Source: an uncultured Bacillota bacterium
GTDB taxonomy: Bacteria > Bacillota_I > Bacilli_A > RFN20 > CAG-288
Reading direction: 5' to 3'
Assembly (NCBI GenBank): GCA_949300365.1
Contig: CASGEC010000005.1
Coordinates: 1 to 64,000, forward strand
Length of the DNA stretch: 64,000 bases
Under the pieces are notes generated by a model that saw only the letters and a list, made by a program, of their open reading frames with translations, was not told where the DNA came from and searched no databases. This document shows, piece after piece, positions 44,229 through 53,770 of this stretch (the first letter of the stretch is position 1; every line of letters starts with the position of its first letter). The position numbers were made by a program, and so were the translations under genes.

Positions 44229-45026
44229 ATGAAAAAAGACACAAAGACCTTATCCGAAATCGATGTCCTGTGGCATCTCCAGGAAGATATCGCAGACGAT
44301 CTAACAAGCCTCTTTGCCGCAAACGTCATTGCCTTGGACAAGGAGGGCATCGTCAAGAATGATGACAAGGAAGACGTCCTCGAGAGGGTCGAAGATCAGA
44401 TCGAAGCCTTCCATCTCTGTCTCTTTCCGTTCCTCTCCAAGAGGACGATAGCGGAAGATTCTCTCTCCGATGCCTTGGATTCCCTGGATGTCCTTAACGA
44501 GAAGACAAAGGATCTGATCCTCTATACCTTCCTCTTCTTCCACTACGACAAGGATCCCCTTGCCTTCCACACGGAAAAGGAAGAAAAGGCCCTGTTCTTG
44601 CTTCATGAGCTCGATCTCCGGATCCGCTTGGGATACTATCTGGAAGAGATGGCTAACGGAATGCTGGAATACGGAAAGGCCTTCTACCTTCCGGATGCGG
44701 AGGAGTTCCGTCTGATGATGGATCTTCCCTCCGAGGAAAAGAAAGACAAGCGAAGAAAGAAGACCGCTCCTACTCCGGACTGGGATTACTGGGATCCAAA
44801 ATGGGAAAAGTACTGGCCGTCACCAGATCTCCGGCAAAGGTATCTAAAAGACCTGAAGGATTGGCCAGAGGACTTCCAGACCCTAACCTGTGGAAGAGCC
44901 TTGGACGACAAGGAAAGGCTAAGGACAATCAAGGCCTACTTTGACGATCCCAATGCGGATGGCGGGCATTGCCAGAAGAAGGAAATCCGGAGACTTCTGG
45001 ATTCCCTGAGAAAGGAGATACATTAA
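44229..45026 (+). CDS. Hypothetical protein with acidic helical N-terminus
   Basis: The 265 residues are soluble and strongly acidic/lysine-rich. The C-terminal part has DWDYWDPKWEKYWPSPDLRQ, a Trp-rich stretch. I recognise no family. TATAAT (44214-44219) ends nine bases before the ATG at 44229 with no Shine-Dalgarno, so leaderless translation is likely; a longer frame to 44178 covers the promoter. It is followed one base later by another unknown gene, so the two are an operon. Confidence 0.65.
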   Translation: MKKDTKTLSEIDVLWHLQEDIADDLTSLFAANVIALDKEGIVKNDDKEDVLERVEDQIEAFHLCLFPFLSKRTIAEDSLSDALDSLDVLNEKTKDLILYTFLFFHYDKDPLAFHTEKEEKALFLLHELDLRIRLGYYLEEMANGMLEYGKAFYLPDAEEFRLMMDLPSEEKKDKRRKKTAPTPDWDYWDPKWEKYWPSPDLRQRYLKDLKDWPEDFQTLTCGRALDDKERLRTIKAYFDDPNADGGHCQKKEIRRLLDSLRKEIH

Positions 45027-45027
45027 C

Positions 45028-45528
45028 ATGACAGAAAACGAAAGAATCCTACCCGACCTCGGAACGCCTGAGGAATGCAAGGAGAAGATGTCCGAGGCCT
45101 ATGCCTCATTCCTGGATGTCGCAAGCAAGTTCCTTGCGCTTGCGGAGTTCTATTCGGGCAAGAAGAACGAAGGACAGCCCTTGGACGACCACTTCCTGGA
45201 CAGCTACAACAGAAGCCACAAGAAGCTCAAGGACGCAAGCCCGGAGGACTTCTGCTATCAGATGGCCTTCTTTGCCTTGGTCTATCTTTCCTACATCGAC
45301 GAGATCAAGGACAACCTCATGGAATACAAACGCCTTCTCACAAGCGAAGACAAGACCCTTTCTGCCTATGACCAGTGTTGTGACTATCTGACCGTCCGGG
45401 ATGAGTTCAAGGACCTGGAGAACATCCTCAAGGCCATCAACAACGACATCGCCGAAAACAGGGAAGCGCCGAGCCACATCGGCGATACCCTCTACGATCC
45501 CAACGCCAAGGAAATCGTCAACAACTGA
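45028..45528 (+). CDS. Hypothetical soluble helical protein
   Basis: This 166-residue, mostly helical acidic protein has no signal peptide or membrane span and no recognised family. AAAGGAG lies just upstream within the previous gene. Its stop codon is directly adjacent to the end of the convergent Gtf3-like gene. It is likely the partner of the 44229-45026 product. Confidence 0.65.
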   Translation: MTENERILPDLGTPEECKEKMSEAYASFLDVASKFLALAEFYSGKKNEGQPLDDHFLDSYNRSHKKLKDASPEDFCYQMAFFALVYLSYIDEIKDNLMEYKRLLTSEDKTLSAYDQCCDYLTVRDEFKDLENILKAINNDIAENREAPSHIGDTLYDPNAKEIVNN

Positions 45529-46572
45529 TCAGCGCATCGCCGAAAGAAGGACATCCCCGAGGTGCTTCCCGGTGATGATATCCTTGCGTAGCCTATCGAC
45601 ATTCTCCCGCATCGCCCAATAGTCCGAAAGGGAAAGCGTGGAGACGACATCGGCAATCTCATCGAGAGAGGAAACGGAAAAGCCGATTCCTCTCTCTTTC
45701 ACGATATCCGCAAGCGGGCTTTCCTTCCAGACGATGACCGGCTTGTGGGAAGCCATGTAGAGGGCAAACTTATGGGAGGTATTGATCCGCAGATACTTTC
45801 CGAAGTTCCCGTTGCAGGTCTTGGAAGACTTTCCATCCCAGACCAGGCCGAAATAGCCGTCGACCTTGGAAACAATGGCGATGGGATCATATTCCCCGAG
45901 GAATTTCCCGCGGTAATCCGACCGCATCCCCTTGCCGTAAAGGGAGACCCCCCTTTGATAAAGGACTTCCGGAATCTGGGAAAGGAAGGAGGACTTGGCG
46001 AGGTTTCCGGCAAAGCAGAGCAGATAGTTCCTTTTCTCGTTCTCGACATCCGGGCAGAGATAGTCCCAATAGCGATAGTCGACGATATGGGGCCGATGCG
46101 AAACCTTCAGGTCCTCCAGAAGCGTCCTGTCCATCGCCGGGGAAGCCGAAACGAGGGCATAGGCAAGATCGAGACAGGAGGAATCCATCAGGTTGAGGAG
46201 CGGATTCTGGAAGCGGACGCCATCCAGGTCGTGGATGAAGAAGACGACCCGGACCTTCTTGGCATAGGCATAGGTCGCGATCTTGGACAGTCCCAAAAAC
46301 TTGATGGCGAAGGGAAAGTCCATGAAAAGATAGTCTCCCGGATGGCAACGCTCGTCGATAGCCGAGATGATCTCCGACACATAGCCGGAAAGCGCCTTGG
46401 AGTTCTTGCGCATGTTCTGGAACTTCTCGTCCTCGACGACGACATCTTCCTTCTTGAGCAACTCAAATCCCAAGGAATCGTAAATCCGGTGGAGATCCAC
46501 GCGGCTCTTGTTGAGGGCGTTATAGCCCACGCCTTCGACATGAAAGTCCTTGATATAGAAAGCCTTTTTCAT
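45529..46572 (-). CDS. Gtf3/galactofuranosyltransferase-like sugar transferase
   Basis: This 347-residue GT-B-type enzyme has NYLLCFAGNLAKSSFLSQIP, GYFGLVWDGKSSKTC, YLRINTSHKFALYMASHKPV and the tail NVDRLRKDIITGK. These agree with the Gtf3 family that extends glycans on surface adhesins or adds galactofuranose to polysaccharides. It is cytoplasmic. Its ATG overlaps the stop of the FGGY kinase gene upstream (ATGA), an odd pairing. Converges on the previous operon with no gap. Confidence 0.75.
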   Translation of the reverse strand: MKKAFYIKDFHVEGVGYNALNKSRVDLHRIYDSLGFELLKKEDVVVEDEKFQNMRKNSKALSGYVSEIISAIDERCHPGDYLFMDFPFAIKFLGLSKIATYAYAKKVRVVFFIHDLDGVRFQNPLLNLMDSSCLDLAYALVSASPAMDRTLLEDLKVSHRPHIVDYRYWDYLCPDVENEKRNYLLCFAGNLAKSSFLSQIPEVLYQRGVSLYGKGMRSDYRGKFLGEYDPIAIVSKVDGYFGLVWDGKSSKTCNGNFGKYLRINTSHKFALYMASHKPVIVWKESPLADIVKERGIGFSVSSLDEIADVVSTLSLSDYWAMRENVDRLRKDIITGKHLGDVLLSAMR

Positions 46573-48131
46573 TCCTTGTTGACCAGGAGGTAGAATTCCT
46601 TGCAGTTTCGATAGACATCCTTAAGCGATGGATAGAGCTTGGTATAGACCTTCTTATAGAGAAGATCATAGATTTCATGGTTCTTCTTGTCCGGATGATA
46701 GGAGCGGACGGTCTTCGAGAAGCGCTCTGTTGCCTCCTTGGGTGTCTTGAAGATACCTCGGGCGAGGAAGACGGACATGGCAGCACCGATTGTCGTCATT
46801 TCCGTGTTCTCAGCCTGGCGGACTTCCATGCCGAAGATATCGGCAAGGATCTGCATGTAGAGGGAGGACTGGCTTCCGCCGCCGCTGACGACCAAGTAGT
46901 CCGGGACGCGGTGTGTCTTTCTGACGATCTCATCCAAGCCTTCCCGAAGGGCAAAGCCGATACCTTCGATGATGGCGCGATAGAGATGGAAACGGGTATG
47001 GGCACCGGAGAAGCCGATGATGGATCCTCTTGCATTGGGCCTTTTGAGTCCCGGTCCCCAATAGGGCTGGAGGACAAGGCCATCCGAACCCGGAAGGATC
47101 GAGGCGATCTTCTTGTCGAGGAATTCCTCGACGGAGAGGTTTTCCCTCTTTGCCTCGACAAGGTCCGTCTCCCCGAACTGCTCGGAAAACCAGCGGACCA
47201 TCCACAGGCCGCGATAAATCTGGACTTCATAGTCGAAAAAGCCAGGATAGGGTGTTCCATAGGAGGGAAGGAAGGTCTCCGGTTCCTTGTACTTGTCGCT
47301 GACGACATCGATGGAGCAGGCCGTTCCCAAGGAGATGGAACCGACCATGGGATCGATGGCTCCGTTTCCAAAGGTCTCACAGGCCTTGTCCGACCCGGAG
47401 GCGATAAGGGGAAGGCCTTCCTGGATGCCGGAGAGTGCGCTGAATTCCTTGCTGATCCTTCCGATGATGGTGCCAGGCTTGACAAGGGGCGGAAGGGCCT
47501 TAAGCGGAATGCCGAAGACATCGACCTTCGGATGCCAGGATGGGAACCATGTTCCCTTCTTGAAATTGACGGGATAGTGTCCGATGCAGTCGGCAGAGGA
47601 GACGACAAGATTCCCGGTCATGCGATAGTTGAAATAGGCCGTCAGGGGAACATAGTGACGCATCTTCTTCCAGTTCTCGGGCTCGTTTTCCTTGATCCAG
47701 AAGGAAGCCGTGCGCATGGAATTGTACTTGACGGCATCATACATGCCGATGGCGCGGAAAAGAAGCTTCTCATACCACTTGAGGTTGTAGAGATTCTTCA
47801 GCTTTGCCGTCCTTTGGTCCAGCCAGAGGATGGAAGGCCGGATGGGCTTCTTCTCTTCGTCGAGAATGACCGAGGTGTCGCGGAAGGCGACGACGACCAT
47901 GGACTTCACGCTCTGGAAATCCTCCGGGGAGTTCCTTTTGAGTTCGTTAGTTGCCTCGATCAGCTTCGTCAGGTAGTAGTCCGGTTCCTGTTCGGCATAG
48001 TCCTTGCGGACTGAGAAATAGGGCTGTTCGTATTTTTTCTGGACATGTTCCAGGATTCCCTTTTCGGAATCCACCAGGGATGCCCTCAAGGACTGCGTGC
48101 CGATATCGATAACCAGGGTTGTGTCGCTCAT
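46569..48131 (-). CDS. FGGY-family carbohydrate kinase (xylulokinase-like)
   Basis: The 520 residues show both actin-like ATPase halves: VIDIGTQSLRASLVD at 6-20, SILWLDQRTAKL, SGSDKACETFGNGAI, SISLGTACSIDVV and VVSGGGSQSSLYMQILADIF. The family phosphorylates xylulose, gluconate, glycerol and others; the details here do not decide which. GAGG lies before the ATG. It is upstream of and overlaps the Gtf3-like gene. Confidence 0.85.
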   Translation of the reverse strand: MSDTTLVIDIGTQSLRASLVDSEKGILEHVQKKYEQPYFSVRKDYAEQEPDYYLTKLIEATNELKRNSPEDFQSVKSMVVVAFRDTSVILDEEKKPIRPSILWLDQRTAKLKNLYNLKWYEKLLFRAIGMYDAVKYNSMRTASFWIKENEPENWKKMRHYVPLTAYFNYRMTGNLVVSSADCIGHYPVNFKKGTWFPSWHPKVDVFGIPLKALPPLVKPGTIIGRISKEFSALSGIQEGLPLIASGSDKACETFGNGAIDPMVGSISLGTACSIDVVSDKYKEPETFLPSYGTPYPGFFDYEVQIYRGLWMVRWFSEQFGETDLVEAKRENLSVEEFLDKKIASILPGSDGLVLQPYWGPGLKRPNARGSIIGFSGAHTRFHLYRAIIEGIGFALREGLDEIVRKTHRVPDYLVVSGGGSQSSLYMQILADIFGMEVRQAENTEMTTIGAAMSVFLARGIFKTPKEATERFSKTVRSYHPDKKNHEIYDLLYKKVYTKLYPSLKDVYRNCKEFYLLVNKE

Positions 48132-48252
48132 GTGTTGCCTCGCGCGTTGTTTACGATTCCTTAATTATAAGACATGATATTGGCCTTTATCTTCCTCTTT
48201 TGCCCTTTCTTTTCCACTCCTTTTGACAAACGGCGGATATAATAAACAAGTC

Positions 48253-49563
48253 ATGAAAAACAAAATGAGCGTCTCTCCTTATAAGTCCTTCCTCGCCTTG
48301 TCCGGCCTAAGCCTATCCATCGTCCTTGTCCTTTCCCTTTTCCAGTACCTGATTGCCTGGATCGAGGCTTTTCTGGAATGGGGGATCCCGAGTAAGGGAT
48401 GGGTCATCTTTCTTTATGCCCTTGGTATCCTCTTCCTCAGCCTTCTGGAACTGCGCCTTCTGACACCGACCTTCGGAAAGGGAAACGTCGCAAGCCTCCA
48501 TGTCCTTCTGGACAAGGGAGAGAAGGTTCCTTTCCTCAAGGGCCTTTCCTCTGTCTTCCTCTGCTGCCTTATCTCCTTTCTGATCGGCGTTCCCCTGGGT
48601 GGCGAAGGGCCATCCGTCTTTATCGGTGCCCTCCTTGGGGAAGGACTCTTTTTGTGGACGAGAGACAGAAAGCAGATCTATGATGTCATCGCTATTGGTG
48701 CCGCTACCGGCTTTGCTTCCGCCTTCTTAAATCCCCTGAGCGGATTCTTCTATCTTGTCGAGCATCACAAGAAAGAAAGGCTTCCCCTTTCCCTTCTTCT
48801 CAAGGGAGCCTATGTCCTTCTTCTTTCCTATTTCGGCATGGTCCTTGTCCGTTTCCTGGAAGGAAGGGAGGATATCTTCCACTACAATCTCTTCCGCAGC
48901 ACGCTTCTTCCCATGTCGGGATACGAACATAACCTTCTCTTTTTGATCATTCCCTTCCTCGCCTTTGCTTTCGCCCTTCTTTTCAAGCATGCCGTCCTTG
49001 CCATGAGGAACACCTATAAACCCGACGAAAGGAAGGTCTTTGTCCTCTCGACCCTCTTTGCCCTGGTCTTTGTCCTCTCCTTGAAGTTCATGGGCCATGC
49101 CAACCTTCTTGGCATCGGAACCAATCTCATCCATGAAATGCCTTCCCTTACGATCGAGGATGCTTTTCTCTTCCTCTTCCTGCGCTTTGTCTTCACCGGC
49201 TTTGCCTTCGATAGCTTCTATGCCGGAGGACAGGTCCTTCCCACATTGGCCGTCGGCTATCTTTTCGGCCTTCTTCTTTCTTCCCTCCTTGCAAAACCCG
49301 TCGGCCTTGATGAGCAGGAACAAACCCTCTTTTCCCTGGTGACGATGCTTGCCTTCTACGCTTCCGTCTCCGATTCCTATTGGACCTCCTTGGCCCTTTC
49401 CTTCTCCTTCGGTCCTTTCCAGGTCATGGTCCTTCCAGCCCTTTTTGCAATCCTTGTCGTCTATCTTCTCGACCGCTATCTCTTCGACACGAAATCCCTC
49501 AGCGAAATGATCGTCGAGTACGACAGGAAGGTCAACGAAAGCGAACCAAGGCTCGTCTATTGA
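48253..49563 (+). CDS. ClC-family chloride channel/antiporter
   Basis: This 436-residue integral membrane protein has about 10 spans. ClC signatures are VPLGGEGPSVFIGALLGEG (gating Glu), IGAATGFASAFLNPLSGFFY and YAGGQVLPTLAVGYLFG. The position aligned with the inner proton-transfer Glu of CLC-ec1 reads His (YLVEHHKKE), which by my alignment may favour channel rather than antiport behaviour. TATAAT (48238-48243) lies nine bases before the ATG without a ribosome site, suggesting leaderless translation. A TTG-started frame at 48223 would begin inside a -35-like TTGACA. Confidence 0.85.
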   Translation: MKNKMSVSPYKSFLALSGLSLSIVLVLSLFQYLIAWIEAFLEWGIPSKGWVIFLYALGILFLSLLELRLLTPTFGKGNVASLHVLLDKGEKVPFLKGLSSVFLCCLISFLIGVPLGGEGPSVFIGALLGEGLFLWTRDRKQIYDVIAIGAATGFASAFLNPLSGFFYLVEHHKKERLPLSLLLKGAYVLLLSYFGMVLVRFLEGREDIFHYNLFRSTLLPMSGYEHNLLFLIIPFLAFAFALLFKHAVLAMRNTYKPDERKVFVLSTLFALVFVLSLKFMGHANLLGIGTNLIHEMPSLTIEDAFLFLFLRFVFTGFAFDSFYAGGQVLPTLAVGYLFGLLLSSLLAKPVGLDEQEQTLFSLVTMLAFYASVSDSYWTSLALSFSFGPFQVMVLPALFAILVVYLLDRYLFDTKSLSEMIVEYDRKVNESEPRLVY

Positions 49564-49646
49564 GCATCGAAAAGACAAGGTTGAAAATCCGCCTTTTCCT
49601 CAGTCAAAGGAATTGGCTCTTTTTTGCTCTTCTTGTCGAACCTTGA

Positions 49647-51074
49647 CTAGAAATCCTCGGCCCGCAAGGGGTTGTCCTTGCTGGAGTTCTCCTGGATATA
49701 TTCGGCAACGACATCGTAGATGATGGCTTCCTTGCCTTCGCCCTCCAAAGGAAGGGCACCGTCCTTGGAGAACATGCCGGAAGTATTGTCCAGAAGGTAG
49801 TCGATGACGACGAGGTCGATGGTCTTGCCGACAAAGCCAAGATTGTCATAAGGATAGGTATAGGTCTTTGTCAGTCCACCCGAGGAAACCTTCCTTTGGG
49901 GAAGGATGACGACCGTGTTGTCAAAAGGCGAGACGATCTGGATATCGGCCATGGTGATTTCAAGGGAAGCATCCGATTCCGGGAAGGAACCGCGGACGCC
50001 GCCGGTATTGTGGATGGCAAGGAGATTCGTCTCGTCGTAGTTCTTCTCCGGATAGTATTTCCTGGCCATATCGAACATCGCCTTGACGACGAGGTTTCCG
50101 GATTTGCTCTTGGTCCATTTCCCTTCCAGATAGCCGATGGGCTGGGCCTGCCTCTCCTCAAGAAGCTTCGCGACGGTTTTGGCAAAGCCGCTATCGGCAA
50201 GATCCAAATCGCTTCTTTCGACATCCTCATAGCGGATGGAGAGAAGTTCCTTTTGGTTGAGGTCGATACGCATGTAGGAATAGCCCCTGGAATCCGATCC
50301 TCCCTGGACATAGGGAACTTTCTCGTCCTTTTCGTTCTGGAACTGATGGGAATGGCCACCGAAGATACCCATGAAGCCGATATCCGACTCCTGGATGCTA
50401 TTGGTATAGCCCGAGTCCCGATCATCGTGGAGGGAAAGAAGGACGACTTCCGCCCCTTCCTGAACGCAGGCCGTATAGCTCTCCGAAAGGATGTCCAGAT
50501 CACTGGAGAATTCATATCCCTCCAAGGCCGAAGCCTTGATATCGCCTTCCAATGCCGCACCGATAGCACCGACAATGCCGATCTTGTGGCCTTCCGCCTC
50601 CAATACGACATGGTCCTTGATCCAGGATGGCCTTTTCCCGCTTTCCTCTTCCACGAGATTGGCGCACAGGAAAGGAAAATCGGAAACCTCCTGGTTCTTC
50701 TGGATCTGCTCCACGCCCCAGTCGAATTCATGGTTTCCAAGCGCCATGGCCGAAAAGGGGAAGGCATTCATCAATTCCGTTATGGATTCGCCTTTGTCAT
50801 AGCCCGAGACATAGCTTCCCTGCCACATGTCGCCGGCAGAAAGGATCAGGGCCGAGGACTCATAATACAAGTCCGACAGAATGGCGCCCTGCACAGCCAG
50901 GATGCCATTGTAGGAATCATCCTGGGCAACCTTCCCATGGAAATCGTTGATGCTATAAAGCGTGACGATGCCATCTGTCTTTCCGACAAAGGGCCGTGAC
51001 GAGCTCTCGTCGTTCTTGCAGCCACCCAGAACCAAAAGCAGGGAAAGAAGCAAAAGGCTTTTCTTGTTTTTCAT
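49647..51074 (-). CDS. 5'-nucleotidase family metallophosphatase lipoprotein
   Basis: This 475-residue secreted enzyme has a lipobox LVLGGC (Cys19). The N-terminal metallophosphatase domain has YSINDFHG, LSAGDMWQGS and the metal motif ALGNHEFDWG; the C-terminal 5'-nucleotidase domain has IHNTGGVRGSF and QIVSPFDNTVVILP. It should release nucleosides and phosphate from nucleotides outside the cell. GGAGG precedes the ATG at 51074; a longer start at 51086 is less likely. It is downstream of the nuclease-transporter operon, separated by a tRNA. Confidence 0.88.
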   Translation of the reverse strand: MKNKKSLLLLSLLLVLGGCKNDESSSRPFVGKTDGIVTLYSINDFHGKVAQDDSYNGILAVQGAILSDLYYESSALILSAGDMWQGSYVSGYDKGESITELMNAFPFSAMALGNHEFDWGVEQIQKNQEVSDFPFLCANLVEEESGKRPSWIKDHVVLEAEGHKIGIVGAIGAALEGDIKASALEGYEFSSDLDILSESYTACVQEGAEVVLLSLHDDRDSGYTNSIQESDIGFMGIFGGHSHQFQNEKDEKVPYVQGGSDSRGYSYMRIDLNQKELLSIRYEDVERSDLDLADSGFAKTVAKLLEERQAQPIGYLEGKWTKSKSGNLVVKAMFDMARKYYPEKNYDETNLLAIHNTGGVRGSFPESDASLEITMADIQIVSPFDNTVVILPQRKVSSGGLTKTYTYPYDNLGFVGKTIDLVVIDYLLDNTSGMFSKDGALPLEGEGKEAIIYDVVAEYIQENSSKDNPLRAEDF

Positions 51075-51272
51075 GACGTCCTCCACTCAAAGCGATATGG
51101 CGCTCATTATAGCATAGCCGCTGGTCCTTATCTTGACTCGTTCCAAGAAAAGGAAGCCGGAGGAAAAGAAGACTTGTCGAAAGCTATCCTTGTCCTAGGC
51201 AAAGCCACTTCCTTTTACAAAACGGAGCGTGCAAGGAAATTCCTCGGCTTTCCAGAGCAGAATCCCAACAGC

Positions 51273-51298
51273 AAAAAGGGCCCTGACATGCAGGACCC
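51273..51298 (-). terminator. Terminator of tRNA-Ser
   Basis: Minus strand GGGTCCTG pairs with CAGGGCCC (one wobble), followed by five T. Confidence 0.83.
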
Positions 51299-51311
51299 AA
51301 TAGTTTCAAAC

Positions 51312-51401
51312 TGGCGGAGCAAGAGCGATTTGAACGCTCGCAGGGATTACTCCCTCTAAGTCCTTAGCAGGGACTCCTCTTAACCACTTGAGTATTGCTC
51401 C
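51312..51401 (-). tRNA. tRNA-Ser (GCT)
   Basis: This 90-base class II tRNA with encoded CCA has acceptor GGAGCAA/TTGCTCC, anticodon loop CTGCTAA (GCT) and a long variable arm with a perfect stem around GTAAT. It is flanked by terminators. Confidence 0.95.
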
Positions 51402-51444
51402 AGGAAGCTTATCTATTATCCTTGTTTTTGCCTTTCCAGTCAAG

Positions 51445-51475
51445 AAAAAGGGGAGATTCCTTATGAACCTCCCCT
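51445..51475 (-). terminator. Terminator of the nuclease-transporter operon
   Basis: Minus strand AGGGGAG (51475-51469) pairs with CTCCCCT (51455-51449), then a T-run. This marks the end of the long operon. Confidence 0.83.
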
Positions 51476-51500
51476 AGAAAGAGCGTTTGTGAATCGGAAC

Positions 51501-53714
51501 TTAGAGAATGATGCCCTTCATCTGCGGCGTGCCGTTGTATTCATCATAGATAGCCATGATCTTGATGGTATCGCCGATCTTGAGGTTCTTGGTCTTCTCG
51601 TTCGTCATGAAGTCCTTGGGGTTCGAGAAATAGTAGACCTTCTCTTGTTTGCTATCGAACTTCAGTGCGGATGCCGTAGCGGTAGCGCCATAGACGGTCA
51701 CGGCATTGGTGGCGTTGGCGGACTTCAGCATGAAGTTGCCATAGTCGGTGAAGTCGGTGTTCTGGTTGTAGTAAGACTCGATCTTGCCTTCGACGGTGTA
51801 GGTCGCATAGGACTTGACGGTCTTGTTGTAGAAGTCATCGGTGGTCGCCGTTCCATTGCTGATGATCCGATCGTTGATGGCAAGGACAACGACGCTGATT
51901 TCCTTCGTGTCTTTGTAGTCGGCACGGATAGCAGCAACCTTGATCTTGTCGCCGTTCTTGATGGCCTTGGTATCCTCGTTTGTCTGGAAGTCCTTCGGAT
52001 TGCTAAAGCTGTACTGCTTCTTTTCCATGTCGAACTCAAGGGCGGAGATGGAAGCGGTCGTGCCATAGACCTGGATCTTGTTGCCGTCGTCATCCATAAG
52101 ATAGAGGTTTCCATACTGGTCGCCCTTGCTCTCGACGACTTCGCCTTCGGTGATGTAGAGGCACTTGCCGTTGGTATCATCGGCAGCGATGATTTCCTTG
52201 AGGCTCTTGAACTGAATATCGGGCTCGCCGACAGCTTCCTGGACGGTGATCTTGCAGGTCTTGATCAAGTCACCGGCTTTGACGGTGATCTCGGCTTCTC
52301 CGACCTTCAGCAAGGTGATTTCGGCATCGCCGGTCTTCTTTCCGTCTGTATCCAGAACGTCTTTGACGGTAGCAACACTTTCATCGCTGGAACTGAAGGT
52401 GACTTCGGGCTTTTCGGTTCCTTCCGGCGTGACGATACCGGTGGTGAGGGTCAGTTTGTTGCCGACAAAGCCGGACATCTGGGACTTTCCGATCGTGAGC
52501 ATGGTCGTCGTGACTTCCTTCTCTTCAAGGCCCGTGATATACATCGCGGCATAGGCGTTTCCGCTGCTATAGCCACCGAAGTAGGCTTCGACGTCATAGT
52601 ACTTGTAGGGCTCGATCTTGAAGAGGTCCTCGTTGGTGTAGGAGTTCTCGAGATCGACATCGGAACCTTCGATGTTCAGCGTCGTATATCCGCCGCTCTG
52701 CTTGGAGGAGACGGTCGTCCACTTGTACTTCTTGATGTCCTTCGTCGTCAGCTTGTCGGAGGTGAAGCTGTTGGCGATTTCGGGAGTCAAAGCCGTGGCC
52801 TCGGGAACGGTGACACCGGACTTTGAGGAGAGAGGAACGATGTCGGCATCGGCCGTGAACTGCGGAAGGCCGTTGTAGGTGCTGACTCCAGTGACCTTTC
52901 CGTCCTTGGTGACCGTGCGGACCTTGACGTGGTCGCCGATTTCATAGGCAGAGGGATCGGCCTTCAGGTAGACATAGATCGCGGCAGGGCCATCGGAAAG
53001 AAGGAAGCCCTGGGTCGTCTGGGCGACGACTTCGCCATCGACGGTGATCTCGTTCTGGATGGTGCTGTCATTGACATCGGAGATGGCGGTGATGACCTCG
53101 TTGCCTTCGACGACGGTGATCTCATAGGTGCCCTTGTTGACGTCGTTTCCCTTCTCGGTGCAGGTGATGGTGGTCTTTCCGGCCTTAACACCGGTGACGA
53201 CGCCATCCTTGACCGTGGCGACGGCCGTATCGGAGGAGGTCCAGTCAAAATCGGTCAGGGCGGTCTTCTCGCCGGTGGATTCGATGGCGAAGGAGACGGT
53301 CTTGTCGCTGGCGCCGAGGGAGATGACATCGTTTGTCGGAATCAGGGTGATGAGATCGGTGATGGTGATCTCGACGGAATCGCTGGCATCGCCGACGCGG
53401 ACGGTGACGGTGGCCTTTCCGGCTCCCTGGGCATAGATGGTCGTTCCGGAAACGGTGACGACATTCGTGTCGGAGGATTCGACGACGAGCTTCTTCTGCT
53501 GGATCAAGGCCGGAATGTTCTCGACAGGATCCGTGGAGACATCGATGCTTCTGCTCTTTTCGCCGGTGTGCCATGTGGCCGTCAGGTCTTCCTTGTTATT
53601 GATGGTGACCTTGTCGACAAGATGCTCGACGACGGAGCAGGACGTGAGGGTTGTGGCAACGGACACGCCCGTCAGAAGGCTGAGCGATGCCAAGAGAACG
53701 AACTTCTTTTTCAT
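51501..53714 (-). CDS. Surface lipoprotein with Ig-like (Big_2) and repeated OB-fold-like domains
   Basis: This 737-residue protein has a lipobox TTLTSC (Cys25). The first part holds Big_2-type Ig-like domains (TVSFAIESTGEKTALTDFDW, SSDTAVATVKDGVVTGVKAG). An OB-fold-like module with GFLLSDGPAAIYVYLKADPS follows, then another Ig-like region (SSDESVATVKDVLD). Two near-identical OB-fold-like modules close it, each with GNLYLMDDDGNKIQVYG or GNFMLKSANATNAVTVYG and then F-S-N-P-K-D-F. OB modules of this kind occur in secreted nucleases and bind nucleic acid or sugars. It is the last gene of the operon; GGAGGT lies before the ATG at 53714. I infer a surface binding role. Confidence 0.72.
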   Translation of the reverse strand: MKKKFVLLASLSLLTGVSVATTLTSCSVVEHLVDKVTINNKEDLTATWHTGEKSRSIDVSTDPVENIPALIQQKKLVVESSDTNVVTVSGTTIYAQGAGKATVTVRVGDASDSVEITITDLITLIPTNDVISLGASDKTVSFAIESTGEKTALTDFDWTSSDTAVATVKDGVVTGVKAGKTTITCTEKGNDVNKGTYEITVVEGNEVITAISDVNDSTIQNEITVDGEVVAQTTQGFLLSDGPAAIYVYLKADPSAYEIGDHVKVRTVTKDGKVTGVSTYNGLPQFTADADIVPLSSKSGVTVPEATALTPEIANSFTSDKLTTKDIKKYKWTTVSSKQSGGYTTLNIEGSDVDLENSYTNEDLFKIEPYKYYDVEAYFGGYSSGNAYAAMYITGLEEKEVTTTMLTIGKSQMSGFVGNKLTLTTGIVTPEGTEKPEVTFSSSDESVATVKDVLDTDGKKTGDAEITLLKVGEAEITVKAGDLIKTCKITVQEAVGEPDIQFKSLKEIIAADDTNGKCLYITEGEVVESKGDQYGNLYLMDDDGNKIQVYGTTASISALEFDMEKKQYSFSNPKDFQTNEDTKAIKNGDKIKVAAIRADYKDTKEISVVVLAINDRIISNGTATTDDFYNKTVKSYATYTVEGKIESYYNQNTDFTDYGNFMLKSANATNAVTVYGATATASALKFDSKQEKVYYFSNPKDFMTNEKTKNLKIGDTIKIMAIYDEYNGTPQMKGIIL

Positions 53715-53770
53715 GTGATAGACCTCCTTGTTCACGTTTTATCACGATAAGAAGAGACGACTCGGATCGG

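Noticed and set aside
48223..48243. TTGACA with TATAAT before the ClC gene as a full promoter
   Set aside because: The spacer is only nine bases, too short for sigma-A contacts; only the TATAAT is kept as a -10.
51174..51359. Plus-strand frame running into tRNA-Ser
   Set aside because: It overlaps a good tRNA and its terminator and has no start signal.
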